64,000 nucleotides of DNA from AWTP1-13 sp050248715 (GTDB lineage: Bacteria; Pseudomonadota; Alphaproteobacteria; Rhizobiales; Hyphomicrobiaceae). The position numbers and the translations under genes were made by a program. The notes below the pieces were generated by a model. The model was not told the origin of the DNA. It saw only the letters and a list, made by a program, of their open reading frames with translations, and made no database searches. The stretch lies in the NCBI GenBank assembly GCA_050248715.1, contig JBFWRV010000003.1:62001-126000 (forward strand), in the 5' to 3' direction. This document shows positions 36,829 to 48,509 of this stretch, in pieces. Within the stretch, counting starts at the first letter, position 1. The number at the start of each line of letters is the position of its first letter.

Positions 36829-37272
36829 CACAACGGGCTTGAGGCGGGTCGAAGGCGCGTACTGGGCCTCGAGGCGATTGGCGTGGCGATGGAGGAGGCG
36901 CCACTCGCCGTCCTCGAGGCGGAAGACGTGGGTGACACGGTTCGACCACTGGGCCGGGCCCTTCATGCCGGCCATGCGGGCCTGGAAGGTCTCGATGTCG
37001 GTCGTGTAGGCGAGTTCGGGCGTGACGACGGTGGTGATGTTCTCGTAGCTCACCGTGCCGCCCTTGAATTGCTGGCCGGCCCAGTCCCAGCGCTGCGCCA
37101 CGGCGCCCCAACCCTTCTCATAGCCGCCCCAGCCGTAGAAGCTGGTCGCCTCGCTGCCGTGCGAATAGAGAGCCGTGATGGCGCCGATGTCACCGTTGGC
37201 GACCTGGCCCATGGCAGCGTGCAGGCGGGCGACGGCGGCGGGGAAGGACCGTTCGGAGCGTCGTGATGTCAT
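36823..37272 (-). CDS. NTF2-like / SnoaL-fold domain protein
   Basis: A 149-residue protein of the nuclear-transport-factor-2-like superfamily (DUF4440/SnoaL-like). Signatures are the N-terminal helix with NGDIGAITALYS and the barrel WSNRVTHVFRLEDGEWRLLHRHANRL. It has no signal peptide. Members are ketosteroid-isomerase-like enzymes or unknown binding domains; no catalytic residues can be named here. No good ribosome site is seen before the ATG at 37272. Confidence 0.8.
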   Translation of the reverse strand: MTSRRSERSFPAAVARLHAAMGQVANGDIGAITALYSHGSEATSFYGWGGYEKGWGAVAQRWDWAGQQFKGGTVSYENITTVVTPELAYTTDIETFQARMAGMKGPAQWSNRVTHVFRLEDGEWRLLHRHANRLEAQYAPSTRLKPVVP

Positions 37273-37679
37273 CGCGAAACATCGGTAAATAAATGCGCGG
37301 CGGCCCGCAAATCATCTTTGCAGGGGAAATTAGGTCAGCTATGCTGTCCTTTACCTGCGAGAGCCGTACAAGGCGCTGCGATCCCCTGGAATCCGACTGG
37401 CGGGACGCTTCTGCCGCGCGGGCGCTCGCTGAGCTGGGGTGATCTGCCGCAAGGTACCGCCCCGCCGAATGCTGCAGCGCAAAGCCTCGTCCGATCCGGG
37501 AGATGAGGCACCCTGCAGACCGGAGGCGGGCCATGGAGCGGCGGCGTTCGGCTCCGCGCATCGTCGGGCTTGATCTCGCCGCACCAAAGGGCATGCGGCG
37601 AGGAAGCCCAGGGTGCGCGCTGAGTCGCGACCTCGGGTAGGGAAGAGGGCAGGCAGCATCGAGCCGGAAGGCAGTGGCC
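37273..37679. other. 407-bp intergenic stretch upstream of gltB
   Basis: No supported gene. It separates the NTF2-like gene (minus) from gltB (plus) and should contain the gltB promoter. A weak candidate is TTGCAG (37318-37323) and TATGCT (37340-37345) with a 16-base spacer. The gltB ribosome site is GGAAGG near 37665-37671. No nitrogen-regulator (NtrC) or sigma-54 consensus was clearly seen. Confidence 0.35.
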
Positions 37680-42404
<4,725 letters not shown>

Positions 42405-42476
42405 GGGGGACGGCTGGCGGGCGACCGGGCCGGGTGCCCGGGAGCCCCCGTCAGTAGGCAGCAGCGCAACTGGAAA

Positions 42477-42507
42477 GATGGATGCCGGGGACAAGCCCCG
42501 GTATGAC
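42477..42507. repeat. Short palindromic element between gltB and gltD
   Basis: GGATGCCGGGGACAAG followed by CCCCGGTATGAC forms a hairpin (CCGGGG ... CCCCGG). The sequence closely matches the right arm of the repeat at 9422-9531. It lies in the 109-bp gap, seven bases before the gltD start, so it may influence gltD translation or the gltB:gltD ratio. Confidence 0.7.
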
Positions 42508-42513
42508 GGCGAA

Positions 42514-43950
42514 ATGGGCAAGATTACCGGCTTCCTTGAGATCGAGCGCCGCGACAGGGGCTATCGCCCGGTTAAGGAGCGCGTGAAGCATTGGACGGAA
42601 TTCGTCGTTCCGCTCTCTCCCAAGGAGACGAGGGAGCAAGCCGCGCGCTGCATGGATTGCGGCATTCCCTACTGCCACAACGGCTGCCCGGTGAACAATC
42701 AGATCCCGGACTGGAACGACCTCGTCTATCGCGATCAGTGGAAGGCGGCTTCGCTCAACCTGCATTCGACCAACAACTTTCCCGAGGTGACGGGGCGCGT
42801 GTGCCCGGCGCCGTGCGAGGCCTCCTGCACGCTCAACATCGACGACAATCCCGTCACCATCAAGACGATCGAGTGCGCCATCGCCGACAAGGCATTTGCA
42901 GAAGGCTGGCTGGCGCCGGCGCCGGCGGAAGTTAAGACCGGCAAGCGCGTCGCCGTCGTCGGCTCGGGGCCGGCGGGACTGGCCGCCGCGCAGCAGCTTG
43001 CGCGCGCAGGCCACGAGGTGCACGTCTACGAGAAGAATGCGCGGCCGGGCGGACTGCTCGTCTACGGCATTCCCGACTTCAAGATGGAGAAGTACATCGT
43101 CGAGCGGCGCGTGAAGCAGATGGAGGCGGAAGGGGTCGTCTTCCACTGCGGCGTGCATGTGGGCCAGGCCGTCTCGGCGCAGGAGCTCGAGGCCTCGCAC
43201 GACGCGCTGCTGCTGGCGGGGGGGTCCGAGCAGCCGTTCGATTTCTTCGCCAAGTCCCCGGGGCGCAACCTCGACGGCATCCACTATGCCATGACGTTCC
43301 TGCCGCAGCAGAACCGGCGCGTCGCCGGCGAGCCGCAGCTGGACGAAGCGCAGATCAGCGCCGAGGGCAAGCACGTCATCGTCATCGGCGGCGGCGACAC
43401 GGGCAGTGACTGCATCGGCACCTCGTTCCGCCAGGGCGCCAAGTCGGTGACCCAGCTCGAGATCATGCCGATGCCGCCCGAGCAGGAGAACAAGGCTCTC
43501 AGTTGGCCGCACTGGCCCCTCAAGCTGCGCACCTCATCGAGCCAGGCCGAGGGCGCCAAGGTTGAATACTCGATTTCAACGACCGGCTTTGCCGGCAGCA
43601 ACGGCAAGGTCGAGAAGCTGCTGTACACGCGTGTCGACACCAACCTGAAGCCGGTTGCCGGCAGCGAAGGCGGGCTGCAGGCCGGGCTCGTGCTGTTCGC
43701 CATGGGCTTCTCGGGGCCCGTGGAGAGCGATGTCATCAAGGAGTTGGGACTGGCTGTGGTGCCGCGCGGCCGCTTCAAGGGGCTCGACGCCAACGAGCGC
43801 GACTACCGCATCAAGGCGCGCGGGAAGGTGTTTGCCGCCGGCGACATCCGGCGCGGGCAGAGCCTGGTCGTGTGGGCAATTCGTGAGGGCCGGCAGGCCG
43901 CGCACTCCATCGACCGCTTCCTGATGGGGCGCAGCGACCTGCCGCGCTAG
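42514..43950 (+). CDS. gltD: Glutamate synthase small subunit
   Basis: A 478-residue subunit that passes electrons from NADPH through FAD and two 4Fe-4S clusters to GltB. Cysteine clusters are CMDCGIPYCHNGCPVNNQIPDW and GRVCPAPCEASCTLN near the N-terminus. The FAD-binding motif is VAVVGSGPAGLAAAQ and the NADPH-binding motif is VIVIGGGDTGSDCIG. The C-terminal GDIRRGQSLVVWAIREGRQAA is the conserved end. The start at 42514 (MGKITGF) is the family N-terminus; a longer frame through the intergenic repeat is not coding. Operon with gltB. Confidence 0.96.
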   Translation: MGKITGFLEIERRDRGYRPVKERVKHWTEFVVPLSPKETREQAARCMDCGIPYCHNGCPVNNQIPDWNDLVYRDQWKAASLNLHSTNNFPEVTGRVCPAPCEASCTLNIDDNPVTIKTIECAIADKAFAEGWLAPAPAEVKTGKRVAVVGSGPAGLAAAQQLARAGHEVHVYEKNARPGGLLVYGIPDFKMEKYIVERRVKQMEAEGVVFHCGVHVGQAVSAQELEASHDALLLAGGSEQPFDFFAKSPGRNLDGIHYAMTFLPQQNRRVAGEPQLDEAQISAEGKHVIVIGGGDTGSDCIGTSFRQGAKSVTQLEIMPMPPEQENKALSWPHWPLKLRTSSSQAEGAKVEYSISTTGFAGSNGKVEKLLYTRVDTNLKPVAGSEGGLQAGLVLFAMGFSGPVESDVIKELGLAVVPRGRFKGLDANERDYRIKARGKVFAAGDIRRGQSLVVWAIREGRQAAHSIDRFLMGRSDLPR

Positions 43951-44025
43951 GCACACGGGGGCGAGACCCCGGCTTTTCGTCGCCGTAGAAGCGCGAGGCC
44001 GACGCCGGGTCCCCGGGTACGCCCC

Positions 44026-44061
44026 GCTCCATGGACAAAGCGTGCTCCATGGACAAAGCGT
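44026..44061. repeat. Perfect 18-bp tandem duplication
   Basis: GCTCCATGGACAAAGCGT occurs twice head to tail (44026-44043 and 44044-44061) upstream of the LTXXQ-protein gene. It may be a slippage product or a double operator. Confidence 0.8.
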
Positions 44062-44152
44062 AATGTGCGCGTCCGACGGGGAGCGGACCCTTCGCGCGTT
44101 TATCAGCAGTGATCATAAGCGGGAAGAACCCATCCCAGAGGAGATCGACTGC

Positions 44153-44734
44153 ATGAAGACCCCCCTGTCCCGATACGTGGTGCCGGCGCTGCTGGCAACC
44201 GCTATCCCCGCAGGGTTCGCCCTGGCGCAAGCCCAACCGCAACCGCAGGCAGAACCGCAGCAGACCCGTGAGCGTCCTCGCCTTTCGGAGGACGCCATCA
44301 AGAGATTGCAAGACGGCCGCGTGGAAGGCCGCATCGCCGAGATCAAGGAAACGCTCAAGCTCAACGAGGCGCAGATGAAACTGTTTGCGCCGGTCGAGGA
44401 GCAGCTCCGCGCCTCCAGCGCGGCCCGGCAGAAGGCGCGCGCGGAGCGGCGGGAACGCGGACACGAAGCGCAAGACACCCGGCCGCCGCTGACGGAGCGG
44501 CTCGACCGCGCAGCGCAACGCATGACCGAGCGTGCACAGCGGATGCAGGCGTTCGCGACCGCCTTCAAGCCCTTCTACGAGTCCCTGAGCGAGGAGCAGA
44601 AGGCCGTCGCCGGCATCGTGCTCAGGGATATGCGCGGCCTGCGGGGCCATGGGCGGCGCTGGGCGATGGAGCACCATCGCGGGCATGGTCCGCGCGGCGG
44701 CGCCCCAGATGGCGAGCGGCCGCTGCCCCGCTAG
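44153..44734 (+). CDS. LTXXQ-motif (Spy/CpxP-like) periplasmic protein
   Basis: A 193-residue exported protein with a signal peptide (about 1-26, ending FALAQAQ). Two LTXXQ-type helices are seen, TLKLNEAQMKLFAP (about 66-79) and SLSEEQKAVAGIVLRD (about 144-159), as in Spy/CpxP chaperones that sense misfolded or metal-stressed periplasm. The region between is highly charged (many Arg/Glu) and likely helical. The ribosome site AGGAG stands ten bases upstream. The tandem 18-bp duplication precedes the gene by about 90 bases. Confidence 0.85.
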   Translation: MKTPLSRYVVPALLATAIPAGFALAQAQPQPQAEPQQTRERPRLSEDAIKRLQDGRVEGRIAEIKETLKLNEAQMKLFAPVEEQLRASSAARQKARAERRERGHEAQDTRPPLTERLDRAAQRMTERAQRMQAFATAFKPFYESLSEEQKAVAGIVLRDMRGLRGHGRRWAMEHHRGHGPRGGAPDGERPLPR

Positions 44735-45067
44735 TCGAGAGCCGGTGGTCGTCCGCCTCGGCGTAATCGCGACGACGTGATGCGCCGTGAAGGTCTTCCT
44801 GCTCCGCTGCGCGACGGAGCAGGCTCAGGTGCTCCGTTATCGCGTTGACACCGGCGGAATGCCGCTGTGCCACCTGCGGTACCCGAAGGTGTTCTACCCG
44901 GGCGCCTGGACATGCCTCCCCCGTCCAGGCGTCCGTCCGCTTTTTCCTCCAGGCGACAGGCGCGCTATCGCGGCCGAACGCTTGTGCCTCCGCCAGGCGA
45001 TCGCGATATCATCGAAGTGCCGACGCGGCGATGGAATGCGGACATCGAGCGGAATGGAGGATGTTGC
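44735..45067. other. 333-bp stretch between the LTXXQ gene and the DUF427 gene
   Basis: No supported gene. A plus-strand frame of 102 codons (44787-45095) overlaps the next gene and resembles no family. The promoter of the DUF427 gene should lie here; no convincing consensus found. Confidence 0.4.
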
Positions 45068-45349
45068 ATGCAAGCCAGGTGGCAGGGTGAGGTGATTGCC
45101 GAGAGCGACAGTATCCTCGAGGTCGGCGGTTACCGATATTTCCCTCGGGACAAGGTCCGGATGGGCCTGCTTCACATCTCCCCGAAAACTGCGAGCGACC
45201 TGGAATGCCCGCACGGGGTCCAGTTCTTCGACATTGCCATTGGCGGCGCACGCAGCGAGCGGGCTGCCTGGTCCTACGAGGCGCCCAGGCCCGCCATGGC
45301 GGCGGTCGATCATTGGATCGGCTTCTGGCGAGATGTCGAAGTGTCCTGA
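45068..45349 (+). CDS. DUF427 domain protein
   Basis: A 93-residue protein with a strong ribosome site (GGAGG, seven bases). The pattern GEVIAESDSILEVGGYRYFPRDKVRMGLLHIS and FFDIAIGGARSERAAWSYEAPRPAMAAVDHWIGFWRD is DUF427 (beta-tent fold), function unknown. Members are usually about 90-130 residues, so this is full length. It contains one cysteine only and no signal peptide. Confidence 0.88.
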   Translation: MQARWQGEVIAESDSILEVGGYRYFPRDKVRMGLLHISPKTASDLECPHGVQFFDIAIGGARSERAAWSYEAPRPAMAAVDHWIGFWRDVEVS

Positions 45350-45468
45350 CGGCGTGGCGCACGAGCAACGGGCATCGTGTGGGCGGCGGGTAATACCTGC
45401 CCCTTTAAGGCCGACTCCTGTAAGATGATTCGCTACGCGGAAGGCTGCGTCGGCCCAGGGGGATGACT

Positions 45469-45810
45469 ATGCGCGTCGGGATATGTTTGACGCTTGCAGC
45501 GGCGGCAGCAATGCTTGCGCTGACCGGGGTCGAGCCGGCGAGGGCCGGAGGCGAGAATCCCGACGGCATCGGCATCTACACGCCCGAGCCGCGCGGCCGC
45601 TACAAGAAGCGCGTCTGGCGGTACGACGCGCGCTCCTGGTACTATGATCGCCGCGGCTACTATCCCTACTACAACTCGGGCCACTGGGTGCCGCGTCAGG
45701 CCATGCGCTACCGCTACCGCTACACCTATTACGGCCCGCAATACCGCTACTACCGTGCGTGGGGCTACGGATTGTCCGAGCCGCGGTGCTGCGCGCGCGG
45801 CTGGCGCTGA
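45469..45810 (+). CDS. Small secreted tyrosine/arginine-rich protein
   Basis: A 113-residue protein from the ATG at 45469 (GGGGG seven bases upstream; an ATG at 45463 is also possible). A signal peptide (about 1-26, ARAGG) precedes a mature part dominated by Tyr, Arg and Gly (SWYYDRRGYYPYY, RYRYRYTYYGPQYRYY) and ending with two cysteines and an Arg-rich tail. No enzyme motif. It could be an envelope structural or matrix protein. It is the first of three successive small exported proteins of similar flavour. Confidence 0.7.
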   Translation: MRVGICLTLAAAAAMLALTGVEPARAGGENPDGIGIYTPEPRGRYKKRVWRYDARSWYYDRRGYYPYYNSGHWVPRQAMRYRYRYTYYGPQYRYYRAWGYGLSEPRCCARGWR

Positions 45811-45922
45811 TTGCAGTCAAATTCGACGCCGATCGTCGGCGGCGTGCGCTTCCTTAAGCGTTTCTTAGCCATTCGGGCGTTTCCTTGGGGCTGCATCTCA
45901 CGAGTACCAAGGAGTTCGATCG

Positions 45923-46228
45923 ATGCGCGCGAGACTGATCATGGCCGTCGCCGCCGGGGCACTCGGCGTCGGCCTTAGCCAGCCCGTTTCCGCCGGCGGA
46001 TGGGACGACGGCTACTGCTGCGAGGGCGGAGGGGTTTACGTCCACCATCACGTCTACGCTCCCCCGCGCTACCGCCATATCTACTACGTTCACAAGCCGG
46101 GTCCCCGGCACGTGCACGTCGTGCAGGATTGCTGCGGCCCGCGCACCTACGGGTACCCTTATCTGGGCTACTTCGCGCGGCCCTATTTCTACCGCTGGCA
46201 ATGGCGCGGCGGCCGCCGGCATTGGTGA
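45923..46228 (+). CDS. Small secreted His/Tyr/Gly-rich protein
   Basis: A 101-residue protein with a signal peptide (about 1-24, QPVSAGG). The mature part carries CCEGG, VHHHVY, DCCGP and multiple Tyr/Arg. Two paired cysteines (CC twice) suggest disulfides or metal binding; histidine content suggests divalent-metal affinity. No family recognised. Confidence 0.68.
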   Translation: MRARLIMAVAAGALGVGLSQPVSAGGWDDGYCCEGGGVYVHHHVYAPPRYRHIYYVHKPGPRHVHVVQDCCGPRTYGYPYLGYFARPYFYRWQWRGGRRHW

Positions 46229-46359
46229 GGACGCAAGCTCCCGCATGAGATGAGCGTCGGAGCGGATGCCACCGGGGCATCCGCACGTGCGCCATATTCA
46301 TGTGCTTTACGATCCATCAAGGTTCTGCGGGCACCCACGGCAAAACGGGAAGACACGCC

Positions 46360-46677
46360 ATGAACAAGAAACTCATGCAGGCACTGCTGGCCCTGACGCT
46401 CATCTTCGGCATGGGCGCGACCCTATCGCAGCCTGCCGAAGCGCACCGGCGGGGCGGCGCTGTCGCCGCCGGCGTCGCTGTCGGCGCGCTGCTGGGCCTC
46501 GGCATTGCCGGCGCCTATGCCGGACCGCGCTACTACGGCCCCGCCTATGGTCCCGCCTGCTACCGCGGCCCGCGCCAGTGCGGCTGGGCGGGGCGTCACT
46601 GCTATCGCAACGCCTACGGCGAGCCGATCTGCCGCGGCGGCGAGTGGCGTTGCTGGCGCCCGACCTACTGCGACTAG
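46360..46677 (+). CDS. Small secreted Gly/Tyr/Cys-rich protein
   Basis: A 105-residue protein with a signal peptide (about 1-28, AEAHRR). A hydrophobic glycine-rich segment (AVAAGVAVGALLGLGIAGAYAG) looks like a second membrane-associated helix. The rest is Tyr/Arg/Gly-rich with six cysteines (CYRGPRQCGWAGRHC, ICRGGEWRCWRPTYC). The Cys spacing implies disulfides. Function unknown; placed directly after the other two small exported proteins. Confidence 0.72.
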   Translation: MNKKLMQALLALTLIFGMGATLSQPAEAHRRGGAVAAGVAVGALLGLGIAGAYAGPRYYGPAYGPACYRGPRQCGWAGRHCYRNAYGEPICRGGEWRCWRPTYCD

Positions 46678-46693
46678 CGCCACTGGTATCCTT

Positions 46694-46813
46694 GTCATGC
46701 CGGCCGAGGGCCACAAGCCCGAGAGCCGGCACCAAGGAGGCCGCTAAGCGCTGGTGCCCTCGCCTGCAGCCCTGGGTCCCCGAATCGTCGCCTTCGGCGA
46801 ATTCCGGGATGAG
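46694..46813. repeat. Dispersed palindromic repeat (GTCATGCCGG ... CCGGGATGAG), copy 3
   Basis: Diverged version of copies 1 and 2: the left end GTCATGCCGGCCGAGGG and the right end TTCGCCTTCGGCGAATTCC followed by GGGATGAG; the inner CCTGGGTCCC resembles the others. It lies between the third small secreted-protein gene and the rlmB stop (convergent), a position like that of copy 2. Confidence 0.75.
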
Positions 46814-46819
46814 GGATGA

Positions 46820-47635
46820 TCACGAGGCAGTGGCGATGAGCCCCAGCCGCCGGGCGGCTGCCATGTGCAGCGCGATTGCGGCCGCATTCGACACGTTGAT
46901 GCTGGAGATCGCGCCGTCGCTGGCGATGCGGCACAGCCGGTCACAGCTCTCCCTGGTCAGCTCGCGCAAGCCTTTGCCTTCGGCCCCGAGGACGAGGGCG
47001 ATGTGATCCGGCCACGCGGCCTGCTCGATCGCCTCTGGGGCTTCGCCGTCCAGGCCGACGATGGTGACACCGGACTCCTTGAGCTCGGCCATCGCACGCG
47101 CCAGGTTCTGGACCAGTGCCACCGGCACCAGCTCGAGCGCGCCCGAAGCCGATTTCGCCAGTGCGCCCGAGAGCGGCGGGCTGTGCCGCCGGGTCATGAC
47201 GAGGCCGGCCGCGCCGAATACCGCTGCCGAGCGCAGGATGGCGCCGACGTTGTGGGGATCGGTGACCTGGTCCAGCAGCACAATCGGCCGTCCACCGCCG
47301 ACCTCGGCGAGGTCGGCGAGCGAGGGCTCCGGCAGCGGAGCGGTTTCCAGCAGGGCGCCCTGGTGCACGGTATCGGCGCCGAGCCGCCGGTCGAGGTCCT
47401 TCGGCAGCACGCGCTCGTGCGCCAGCCGGCGGGCCGCGAGCGGTTGCTGCAGCCGCCGCTCGGCGTTGTCGGTGAGATAGAGCTTGAGGACCTGGCGCTG
47501 CGGGTTGGCAAGGGCAGCCTCCACGGCGTGGATGCCGAAGATCAGGTTCTGCTCCTCCGCCTGCCCGGAGGGGCGGGCGGAGTGGTGCCGTTGCTCGCGG
47601 TGATGCTTGCGTACGGGTCGGCGACGGTCATCCAT
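46820..47635 (-). CDS. rlmB: 23S rRNA (guanosine-2'-O)-methyltransferase
   Basis: A 271-residue SPOUT methyltransferase (TrmH family). The N-terminal substrate-binding domain (about 28-100, from IFGIHAVEAALANPQRQVLKLYLTD) precedes the knot. Motif 1 is LLDQVTDPHNVGAILRSAAVFG, motif 2 is IALVLGAEGKGLRELT and motif 3 is SSINVSNAAAIALH. It probably methylates G2251 of 23S rRNA. It is divergent from the tRNA-Tyr/tRNA-Gly pair, as in many alphaproteobacteria. Confidence 0.93.
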   Translation of the reverse strand: MDDRRRPVRKHHREQRHHSARPSGQAEEQNLIFGIHAVEAALANPQRQVLKLYLTDNAERRLQQPLAARRLAHERVLPKDLDRRLGADTVHQGALLETAPLPEPSLADLAEVGGGRPIVLLDQVTDPHNVGAILRSAAVFGAAGLVMTRRHSPPLSGALAKSASGALELVPVALVQNLARAMAELKESGVTIVGLDGEAPEAIEQAAWPDHIALVLGAEGKGLRELTRESCDRLCRIASDGAISSINVSNAAAIALHMAAARRLGLIATAS

Positions 47636-47699
47636 GCATGCGGGCTCCGGGAAGCACCTGGCCGCGGACGCTGAGGCCGCGCAGATGGGCCGATCGGGG

Positions 47700-47728
47700 T
47701 TGACAGGAAATTGGCCGTACCTGATATA
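47700..47728 (+). promoter_or_regulatory. Putative promoter for tRNA-Tyr/tRNA-Gly
   Basis: A perfect TTGACA (47700-47705) is followed after 17 bases by GATATA (47723-47728), close to the -10 consensus. It points toward the tRNA-Tyr gene about 150 bases downstream and is divergent from rlmB. Confidence 0.5.
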
Positions 47729-47877
47729 CGCCGGCCATGTCCCTGCTGGCGACAGCGGGGCGATCGTGTTTGCAACGGCGGAGCCGAAGGGGCAAGCCCC
47801 TTGCCTCGACCGCGATTGCAGAACCTGCCGAAGGACGCAAGGTGCTGAGGACCCCGGGGTCCGACCTTCTTCGGTGT

Positions 47878-47962
47878 GGAGGGGTGCCCGAGTGGCTAAA
47901 GGGGACGGACTGTAAATCCGTTGGCTTCGCCTACGCTGGTTCGAATCCAGCCCCCTCCACCA
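47878..47962 (+). tRNA. tRNA-Tyr (GTA anticodon)
   Basis: The 85-nt sequence begins GGAGGGG and ends CCCCTCC-A-CCA, with seven acceptor pairs. The anticodon loop CTGTAAA gives GTA. A long variable arm (class II) is present, as expected for bacterial tRNA-Tyr. GGTTCGAATCC is the T loop. The CCA is encoded. Confidence 0.97.
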
Positions 47963-48079
47963 GCCCGCTTGCTGGTCTCACGCTCGCCTGGACAAGGCGC
48001 GGCAATCGGGTTAGGAGCCCGGCTGTCCGACCGGACCATATTTGGAATCGGTGGGCGGGCCTGGGGCACCCAGGTTCCC

Positions 48080-48153
48080 GCGGGTGTAGCTCAATGGTAG
48101 AGCAACAGCCTTCCAAGCTGATGACGAGGGTTCGATTCCCTTCACCCGCTCCA
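48080..48153 (+). tRNA. tRNA-Gly (TCC anticodon)
   Basis: GCGGGTG pairs with CACCCGC, the D loop is AGCTCAATGGTAGAGC, the anticodon loop CTTCCAA gives TCC, and GGTTCGATTCC is the T loop. Encoded discriminator T and CCA at the 3' end. It lies 117 bp after tRNA-Tyr. Confidence 0.97.
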
Positions 48154-48509
48154 GCAATCCCTTCCGCCTGAGCCAGGTCAGCTGTCGATCCGGTGTTCTT
48201 GCTTTGGGGGCCGACGCAAGCCCGCCGCTGTCCAAGACCACGCTCTTTCTGGTCGAAGCTTGCGGCCGACGTGCAGCCGCCATGCGCTCCGCGGACCCTG
48301 TCGAAGCACGCTGCGCAGGCCAGCCCGTCCCTCGACAGCCTCCAGACGGGGGATAGCGGGCCGAAAGTCGCGCCGGCACGGCAACGAGGTTGAACTTGGC
48401 CGTCAATCCGTGGAGTGTTGCGGTGCGCCCGGCGAGCATGATTGAGCGCGTGGCGAGCGGCGGACCCACCCGCGGGTCCACCGGGCGTTAACATGTCGGA
48501 GAACTCGTT
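48154..48509. other. 356-bp stretch between tRNA-Gly and hyuB
   Basis: No gene seen. It contains a palindrome GGACCCACCCGCGGGTCC (48462-48479) about 30 bases upstream of the hyuB GTG, a possible operator or leader hairpin, and a CTGTCGAAGCACGCTGCG stretch like the LSLSKHE-type repeat. The ribosome site of hyuB is GGAG at 48498-48501. Confidence 0.5.

Noticed and set aside
44787..45095. 102-codon frame upstream of the DUF427 gene
   Set aside because: No ribosome site or family similarity, and it overlaps a supported gene.
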